A stretch of 19,523 nucleotides of DNA. Origin: Parachlorella kessleri. Its lineage: Eukaryota > Chlorophyta > Trebouxiophyceae > Chlorellales > Chlorellaceae. The position numbers and the translations under genes were made by a program. The stretch spans positions 1 through 19,523 of the forward strand of contig BBXU01001274.1 in the NCBI GenBank assembly GCA_001598975.1. The letters run 5' to 3'. Each line of letters starts with the position of its first letter. Within the stretch, counting starts at the first letter, position 1. The notes beneath the pieces were generated by a model. That model had not been told where the DNA came from. It searched no databases and saw only the letters and a list, made by a program, of their open reading frames with translations. Below, piece after piece: positions 9,167 through 16,166 of this stretch.

Positions 9167-12100
9167 TCATCGCCTGCCTCCGGTCCCGCCGCCCCCCGCA
9201 TGCCTCGGCTGCTGGCACATCTCACAGGCTGCTGCCTCCATGTCTGTGTTGGCAAACGTGCATGCTGCGCACTGCCAAAAGCCCGCCAGGCCTTCTAAGT
9301 CTGGCTCGCCGCCCTCCCCCGCTGCCGCGCTGCTGCCAGCCGCTGCTCCCTTGCCTGCATGGACCATAGCCGCCAGCATTATCAATATTTGCCTGGGCAG
9401 CATCTGTGTTACGCCGGCACTGGGCTGCGGCATTACTGCCTAGCCCTGCCATCACTAGCATAAAAACACAAACGCGTCAGCCTGTGCACAACTTAACAGG
9501 CTGAAACCCTGCATCGCTGTGCACTGTAACATGACCCCACGCCAATAGCTCCAGAGCACCCGGCAGATCCCGACCACAAGCTCCACAGCAGTGCTTGCCT
9601 GCATTGCGTGTGCGCTTGGAGGCCCGCGTCCGCTTGCCAGCTGCCTTGGAAGGACCCGGCTCGTCATCGTCAGGCGCCGCCACCGCTGCTGCTGCTTCTG
9701 CTGCCGCTGTCCCTGCTGCTGCCGCTGCTGCGCTTGTGCTGGGACCCGCCTCTTCCTCCACTGCACCATGTCGGCCAAGCAGAGAGTACTACTTGAGGCA
9801 GGCAAAAGCAAGCAACAAGCCCAGCAGGCCAACCCACGACGGTTAGGCCAACAAAGATGGTTAGGCTCTCAGGATGTCTTGCTACCTATCACGGGCTGAG
9901 GTTGCCATCCCAGGCCCATCCCCTCACCCACATCACATCTAGATATTCCCACTGACAGAGGACCACGTCGTACCCACAACAACGTCACCAATGCTCGTCA
10001 CTTCCGTGCCTATATCGCCAATTCTGGGTTTGTCACAATGTCACTCACAGTAGGTGTGACAAGACTGTGACTGACCCACCAGGGTGGTGGAAAGCTGTAA
10101 GACAAACTAAACTGAGTTAAGACTCACAGTATCCGCGCATGGCTGCGTCCACGCCCTGCTCAAACTCGTCCACCAGCTTGTGGAAATGTGTGCGCGTCAC
10201 ATCTGTCATGCCAATCAGCTGCTCCCTGCAGCATTAGATACCATGTTGGCCTCAGTGCCACCCTTCCAACCAAGCTTGTGGAAATGTGTGCGCGTCACAT
10301 CAGTCATGCCAATCAGCTTGCTCCCTGCAGCAGAGTTCCACACGTGCTTCAGCAACGGCTTGTAACCCCACCCAACCTCCCCCCTCTTCATCCACACCTG
10401 TTTCATCTCTCAGCCTTCCCTTGCCATACCTGTTCATGCCCAAACCACTACAAACCGTCTGTGCAGTAATCACCTCTTCCCCTCCAGAGGCGGCAGCATC
10501 TGCTGTGCCTTGCTGAGTTCTCAAGCTATTGCATTACGTAATGCTCACGCAGGGGCCCCACACTTCACCACGAAGATGCCCAACCCAGGCAAGCCGACGA
10601 CCCACCTGAACTTAGGCCACGCCTCCGCGGGCGGATCGCCCTCTTTGAGGTATCCTGCCAGCTCCTTCTCCAGCTTGTGGTGCAGCTTCTCAAGGTAGTG
10701 CTCAGCCTGCAAGGGGTGTGCGCTTTTAGTATAGGCCTCAGATAGTTCAGCATCAGCCACCAGGTCCCTAACCTGCACAGCTTCTCAAGGAGTGCTCAGC
10801 CTGCAAGGAGTATGCACTTTTTGAGACCGCCGAGTGCAGCTAGGGTGTGATCAGAGCGTCACACTGCCAGCGGCAAACACAATGCTCCACGTGCAACCCG
10901 CTTGGGCTACGCCCATGGAGATAACCAAGTGTGGAAGAGGGTGTGACACCGAGCACGGCACTGTAACTTGGAGGTCTGAACTCTGGGGCCCTGTACCCAG
11001 GCGGTCACCACTACGACCACTACAACACGAGGCCTGCTCAGTAGGCAGACGGTACCTGACACTGATACACAACCTCGGTGCTTGGGACCCCCCCCCCCCC
11101 CCCCTCCACCCCCCACACACATCACCACCACCCACCCCCCCCACTCCCCGCCCACCTGCCCCTGGTTGAACTCGAAGAACTCCTGCTGCTGCGCCTTGGC
11201 CTCCTTGGCCGCCTTGCTGGCACGAAGGTCCTCCTCAAACGTGTAATACCCAAGTGCGTACGTCCACTTGAGGATCCGCCGGCAGTCCACCACCTGGAGA
11301 GAAACAGGTCATGGTGCCAGGTTCTGTGCCCTTGAGGCCTGGGCGTACTTACTAATTAGTTATCTATTTATTTATGTACTTGCCAGTTTCCTTATCTGGG
11401 CCACCATTCCGTGCCACCATGAGCTACCCACAGTGACACTGCCGGCAGCCCACCACCTTAAGGCAAGGGCAGCCCTTACAGTAGTCGTCTCAACCTCCCT
11501 CGGTAACACTGCTACAGCGGCGGCAGTCCCCCACCTTGAGACAAGGCAGCCCTTACAGAAGCCGCCTCTACCTCCCTCGATAACATTGCTACAGCGGCGG
11601 CAGCTCACGACCTTGAGACAAGGCAGCCCTTACAGAAGCCGCCTCCAACTCCCTCGGTCACACTGCTACAGCGTCGGCAGTCCACCACCTGGTAGCAAAC
11701 AGCTGCTGAGGCCCACACCTCTCTCTCTCTCTGCCTGTGTCCCAGTCACCGCAGTCACCAGTGACCACTGCCATCAGCTGCACCGCGCGACTGCAAAGCC
11801 ACTTGACACTACTCGATGCCCATGGCGGCACCAGCAGGGCGGCAGCAACAGCAGTGGCTAGTCCCCACCTAGGCAAACCTTCACACCAAGCCCTCAGCTG
11901 CACCGACCCACCATCCACACCAGCCCTCCCACATTCACCCCTCCTTCGAGCTAGGCCCGCCATTGCCATTCCTAAATCCAATCCATCTGTCCACAGGCAG
12001 TCCCCTCACGGGCAGGCGTTCTGACATTGCCCTACCTGCGTCCAGCCGACCTCCTCCCACTACTACTACAAACAGGTATCTGTCTGCCGTTGTCCTACCT

Positions 12101-15100
12101 GCATCCAGCCGTCCAGCACAAACTTGAGCTGGCTGGTGGGCGTGGCGGTGCGCTCGCTCAGCGTCTCCATCTTCTCCGAGTTGAACTTGTCCATCTGCTT
12201 CAGGGCCTGCAGGCGGGGAAGTCGGACATTGACATTTACCTTACATTTCCATGTATGCATCCCCCTTGGCATGGAACTTGTCCATCTGCTTCAGGGCCTG
12301 CCTGCTGCGACAAAATGATATCGCCTATCAGCTTGGGCATGGGTCCCATGGGGAACCTGATCATAACCGCACACGCCTGCCTTCTCCTCCGTGGCACCTC
12401 CACGTTGGCAACGATCAGGTAAGGCCCCTTATGGCTACGGTACATTGCCTATGGTTGCACTTACTCATGCTTCATATACTGCTTCATACACTGCTTCATA
12501 ACTGCCACATATACATCGTTAGCCGCTGCACGTTGGCATTACTGAGCACGTGCAGGCCTGCCCCTCAACCCTACACATGCACCCAAAGTGTTCAGTACCC
12601 TGCCATCCCTCGCCACGACCCGCCCACCCATACCTGCTTGCGGGCCTTGTCGTTCTCTGCCCACCGCTGCCAGTAGTGCATGTACCGCTCCAGGCTCTGC
12701 CGCGCCTGCTGCCGCTTCTGCTCGTCCTCGTCGATCTCGCCCTTCTCCTTAGCCTTCCGGTACCTGCAACAAAGCATAACCGTTGATAACAACCCCCATT
12801 CTCATAGGAGCACCATATCCACAGAGCAGCATTATGGTGGGTAGGCTGAACAACTTCAGATCTGCCAACACCATGCACCATGTCATCAGTGGCAGAGCCA
12901 GGTACACGGCGCACTGTCCTGTCCCGGCTGTGTAGAGCGCATGCCCATACGACAAGTGTCACCAATACCAGCTACAGCACGGTGTACTGAACCTATTCAA
13001 CCATCGCAACACACTTGCAGAAAAACCTGCAACACACTTACAGAAAAACCTGCTCATTTGTCCTGTCGCAGCCGCCAGCCGCCGGAAACGACCCCATAGC
13101 ACCGGGCCATCAACTCAAGCGCCCACTCACTTGTTACACTGGTAGAAGCCGCCAGTTCGCTCCCCGTGCTCCGCCCAAGACCCCAGGCACAGCCAGCAGA
13201 ACTCGTGCCGGCACTGCGAGCACGTCATGTGCATGCAGCCCTGGTTCTTCTCAATCGGCCGCCTGCACCAAAGGCAGGCGGGGGCCACAACTCTTAGAGC
13301 CGCGTGCCAAAATGGCAGAAGCATTCTGCGGGCTCTGTGCCGTGCAGCCAGCACCCAAGCCTGGTCGGGTGCAGGGGAGCGACGGCCCTGCCAGCAGCAG
13401 GACAACTCCTGCCCACCAAACCCCATGACCAACCCAGGTTGCTTGACAGTCATCCTGTTGCCGCCCATGGGCCCCACAGGAGGCTTGCTTTACAGCAGTC
13501 AGCACTAAAAAGCGCAGCAACGCAGGTCATGCCGCATGAATGCCACTCTGCCACTCACGAGCACTTTGGGCACTGCTTGGTGTTAGCCAGAATCCAGGTC
13601 AGGTTCTCGCTCTCTGCGCTATTCTTCACCATCCACTTGCGCACGGTCTCACAGTCCGCCTGCGCAGCGCGTGCATGCCAGCCACGGCTCAGCCTGACTT
13701 GTCACTTACACTCGCAGAGCCGCACACTAGCATGCCTGTCCCAAAGAAGACCCTCATGCCGTCATTCCGACAATTAATGACCAGGCTGCAGGGTCATCTC
13801 AAAGCCACAAGCATCTTAACTGTGATTCTGCGTATTCTCACCGGTCGGTGCGCCTCCTCCTTACAGTTGAAGCAGAAGGTGCCGCCGCACTTGCAGAACA
13901 CGTCCAGCGGCTGCCCCCGCACGTCTGCCAAAGCCTCTACCGCATGCTCGCACCCTGTGGGTAGGAGTTCCATCAGATATACCCCAGGGCACTGACTTTG
14001 AATGTGACTGCATCCACATGCTTGCACCTAGCACTTTTGTGTTGATGTTGAGGGTGCAAGGCACAGTGCATCCAGGCTGCAATAGCGAAGCGAGTAGGCA
14101 CCTAAGCACCAACCCACCCACGGTCCAACCTCCTGCTAGCATACTTGCTCAAGGCCGAGCGCCTCACATACCCAGTACCACGAACTGCTGAGCCTGCTGC
14201 CCCCCAGCGCTTGTGGGCTCCAGGAGGTGGCAACACCCTGCTGTCTGTTTGTATAACAGATCTAAAACTAAAATGAGGTTTCCCTGGTTGCTCCTCCACG
14301 GAGGCACGGCAACTCCGCTGACCCACCCGGTAGCGGGCACCAGATGAGTCGCTTGTTGTCCTCCACAAAGCTCCTTAGCTGGAAGGTCTGATACTTATCC
14401 CGCAGGGCGGGCTCTGCGATTTTCAGGACTATAGACTGGGGCACCTGCAACAGCATCCCCACCCTTTCACATACATCTGACACCCGCAAATACCTGACAC
14501 CCGCAAATATCTGACAACCCAACGCAGCTGCTTGCCACGGGTCGACCTTTAGCTGTGCCAGTGCTAATGATCTGCAGCCATCGAAGTGCAAAGTGCATCC
14601 TATCTCAACCACCTCATCAAACACACTGATCAATCTGCCAGCCAGCAACACCGGGACTCGCTGGCATACCCACTCCACACCTCTGCTCCCTGCCAACAGC
14701 CCAGGCTGACTTGTAGTCCCAGACGGCAGCAACCCCTCCTACAACCCGCACTTACTACTGCCTTGCACTCTGGGTCTGGGCAGCGCAAGTCCAAGCAGGT
14801 GGGCCCGCTCTCTATTGCAGCCTGGATGTAGCCGTGCCAGCAGTCCTTGCAGTAGTAGTGCTTGCAGCGCGCTGCACACATGTCGGGTACCGGGTACTGC
14901 TCAAAGCAGATCTTGCACAGCTCCTGCAAGAAGACACAGGGAAGGCACAAGCTCAGTCGCATGCTCCTATCAGCACAGGTGCCCCCTGGAAATGCAGTGA
15001 TGCCACTAGTGGCATGGGCAATGTCAAGGCAGTCGGCCAGTCGGCAGCCGACCCTACACATGCGGCCTGGGCACACGATCTTGTACTTGCAAGGTATTCA

Positions 15101-15823
15101 TCCGGCAAGGTTCATGCGGGGACTGACCGAGGCTACGCTCGTCATTTCCCAAAGCCCTGCCTACCTTTGCCCGAGGAGTGGCTGGCTGGGGATCTATGAG
15201 CCCAACCTTGCCCCGCACTTTGTCCTGGTCGTCAAACCACTCGCCCTCCAGCCGAGCGGCATCCCTGAAAGGTGGCAGGGTCTTAAGCTGGTTCACGTCC
15301 TCACAGACAACTGCCTCCCCCACACTCATACTGCGTGCCTTTAGAACGTCTCCATGCCAGTGTGGAGCGTCCAAGAAACAAAACCCTTGGTGAAGCACCG
15401 CACATACACCTTAGACAGCCTTCAGCGTGGAGCCCACCCACCACTGGTAGTGGCGCAGTACGCGCTCTGCTTCGGGCTTGGACACGCACAACAACTCTAC
15501 AACTTGGGCGATAGCCTCGTCCCGCCGCTCCCTCAGCTCAAGAGGGCCCAGAACCTGGAACTTTGCCTGCACAAACGCAAGCCATACGCGCGTACGCAGG
15601 TCGCTCTAGTTTGCTTTTGCAATGACTCTGCGCATGGGGAGCTGAAGAAGCCAAACATGCACTGCAGATCGCACAAGCTCCTCATCACCTTACGAGGCCC
15701 TGCCTTTCCGGGCGAGGAGGGCTCGTAGTCCATCTCTACATCCGAGCCGTAGCCATAGTCCATGACTGGCTCGTCATCGCTTCCATACCCCATACTTCCT
15801 TCATAATCTTCGCTGTCACTCAT
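9167..15823 (-). CDS. ARI: ARIADNE-type RBR E3 ubiquitin ligase with C-terminal RanBP2 zinc finger
   Basis: Transfers ubiquitin from an E2 to substrate through a RING2 cysteine thioester. Exons: 15823-15689, 15566-15442, 15264-15165, 14923-14756, 14444-14327, 13954-13842, 13659-13559, 13262-13131, 12763-12634, 12206-12099, 11293-11156, 10706-10606, 10225-10128, 9760-9599, 9354-9167; 1917 nt, 638 aa, all in phase. An acidic N-terminus (YGSDDE/YGSDVE) leads to a UBA-like region (about 50-120). RING1 uses C123, C126, C140, H142, C145, C148, C168, C173. IBR uses C212, C217, C236, C238, C243, C246, H251, C256. RING2 uses C283, C286, C301, C304, C309, C312, H319, C329; predicted catalytic C296 lies in NQGCMHMTC. 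The helical ARIADNE domain follows (331-522), including [14 protein letters not shown], then an Ala-rich linker. RanBP2 finger: W603, C605, C608, N612, C620, C623. Plant ARI5/7/8 share this order. Weakest points: the exon 14 acceptor and donor; the latter may be a GC donor (9598/9597). Confidence 0.92.
9677..9735 (-). repeat. GCN-type trinucleotide tract coding poly-Ala
   Basis: Imperfect CTG/CCG triplets on the plus strand read as Ala-rich codons ([19 protein letters not shown]) in exon 14 of the ligase gene. The tract forms part of the low-complexity linker between the ARIADNE domain and the RanBP2 finger. Confidence 0.6.
10172..10332 (-). repeat. Duplicated 3' splice junction of ARI exon 13
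   Basis: The 62 bases at 10172-10233 hold the exon 13 acceptor CTGCAG and about 54 bases of coding sequence ([17 protein letters not shown]). A second copy at 10269-10332, in the upstream intron about 97-99 bp away, differs by two single-base insertions and one substitution. The first inserted base after the copied acceptor shifts the frame, so use of the copy would disrupt the protein. I treat it as a decoy copy. Confidence 0.85.
10684..10820 (-). repeat. Duplicated 3' splice junction of ARI exon 12
   Basis: The exon 12 acceptor with its polypyrimidine side and first 23 coding bases (10684-10727) is repeated at 10779-10820 in the upstream intron, offset about 94 bp. The copy keeps TTGCAG and GCTGAGCAC but has lost one base in the coding part, which breaks the frame. 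A GTTAGG donor-like word follows in the copy. Confidence 0.8.
11088..11155 (-). other. Very G-rich intron start (C17 run on the plus strand)
   Basis: The transcribed RNA of the intron after ARI exon 11 begins GTGGGC, followed by many G runs and a 17-base G tract (plus-strand C17 at 11088-11104). Four or more G runs in under 70 bases could form an RNA or DNA quadruplex next to the 5' splice site. The exact homopolymer length may be affected by sequencing error. Confidence 0.6.
11430..11692 (-). repeat. 77-bp minisatellite carrying the ARI exon 11 splice junction
   Basis: About 3.4 tandem units with a period of 77 bp (GCAGCCCTTACAG starts at 11469, 11546 and 11623). Each unit carries a version of CGGCAGTCCACCACCTGG. 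The last copy (11675-11692) matches the real exon 11 3' splice junction (11280-11297) over 18 of 18 bases. The array lies in the intron upstream of exon 11. Confidence 0.85.
12025..12114 (-). repeat. Duplicated 5' splice junction of ARI exon 10
   Basis: The end of exon 10 with its donor (12089-12114, GGCTGGATGCAG|GTAGG on the minus strand) is repeated at 12025-12050, offset 64 bp, further into the same intron. Four of 26 bases differ; the copy would read W-T-Q instead of W-M-Q and keeps a GTAGGG donor. Confidence 0.75.
12183..12301 (-). repeat. Duplicated 3' splice junction of ARI exon 10
   Basis: Bases 12183-12210 (acceptor CAG plus the first 24 coding bases, ALKQMDKF) recur identically at 12274-12301, 91 bp away in the upstream intron. 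All 28 bases match, so the duplication is recent or maintained. Confidence 0.85.
13006..13053. repeat. 23-bp tandem duplication in ARI intron 8
   Basis: Two near-identical 23-bp units containing GCAGAAAAACCTGC lie in the intron between ligase exons 8 and 9. They share the 10-mer ACCTGCAACA with the true exon 9 acceptor region (12762-12771), a weak hint of the junction-copy pattern seen elsewhere. Confidence 0.6.
14477..14520. repeat. 17-bp tandem repeat in ARI intron 4
   Basis: CTGACACCCGCAAATA recurs at 14477 and 14494, with a truncated unit at 14511 (period 17 bp, about 2.6 copies), about 30 bases upstream (in the gene's direction) of the exon 5 acceptor. Confidence 0.7.
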
Positions 15824-16166
15824 GCTTGTCGAGGGTGCTACCTGCCTAAGAGCGTGAACGTAAATGTGTAAAATGCGGACAATGCGCGCAGGAGAGGGAT
15901 AGAAACGCGCTGAGGACTTTGCTTCCAGCAGGGCCAGCAGGGTCCAGCATGGAGGGAAGGCCAAAGTAGCAAGGGCGCCATGAAGGGCGCAGTGCTCCGT
16001 TAGTGATCTTAATGACGCAGCTTGTTTAAAGCCTGGACCGAAGAGAGTTAGCCAGCAAACCACGGCGCGCGGTGCATGATGGCCGGGTCACATCGGAAGT
16101 GAAAGCAGCGTGACCGTTAGTCAGTGCCAACAGCTACACAGCAGTGGCCTGGTGCCACACGGCACT
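15824..16166. promoter_or_regulatory. Divergent promoter region between ARI and PRP22 genes
   Basis: The ligase ATG (15823) and the PRP22 ATG (16167) are 343 bases apart on opposite strands. I see no clear TATA box. The ligase frame stays open upstream to an ATG at 16063, adding 80 residues without family resemblance; I treat that as 5' leader because the acidic MSDSED start fits ARIADNE proteins. Confidence 0.5.

Noticed and set aside
9167..9433. Separate small RanBP2 zinc-finger gene
   Set aside because: Plant ARIADNE proteins end with this finger, and the phases connect it to the ligase exons, so it is one gene.
9455..9832. 125-aa minus-strand ORF beginning [10 protein letters not shown]
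   Set aside because: It overlaps ARI exon 14 in a different frame; the Ala-rich frame joins in phase to exon 13 and the RanBP2 exon.
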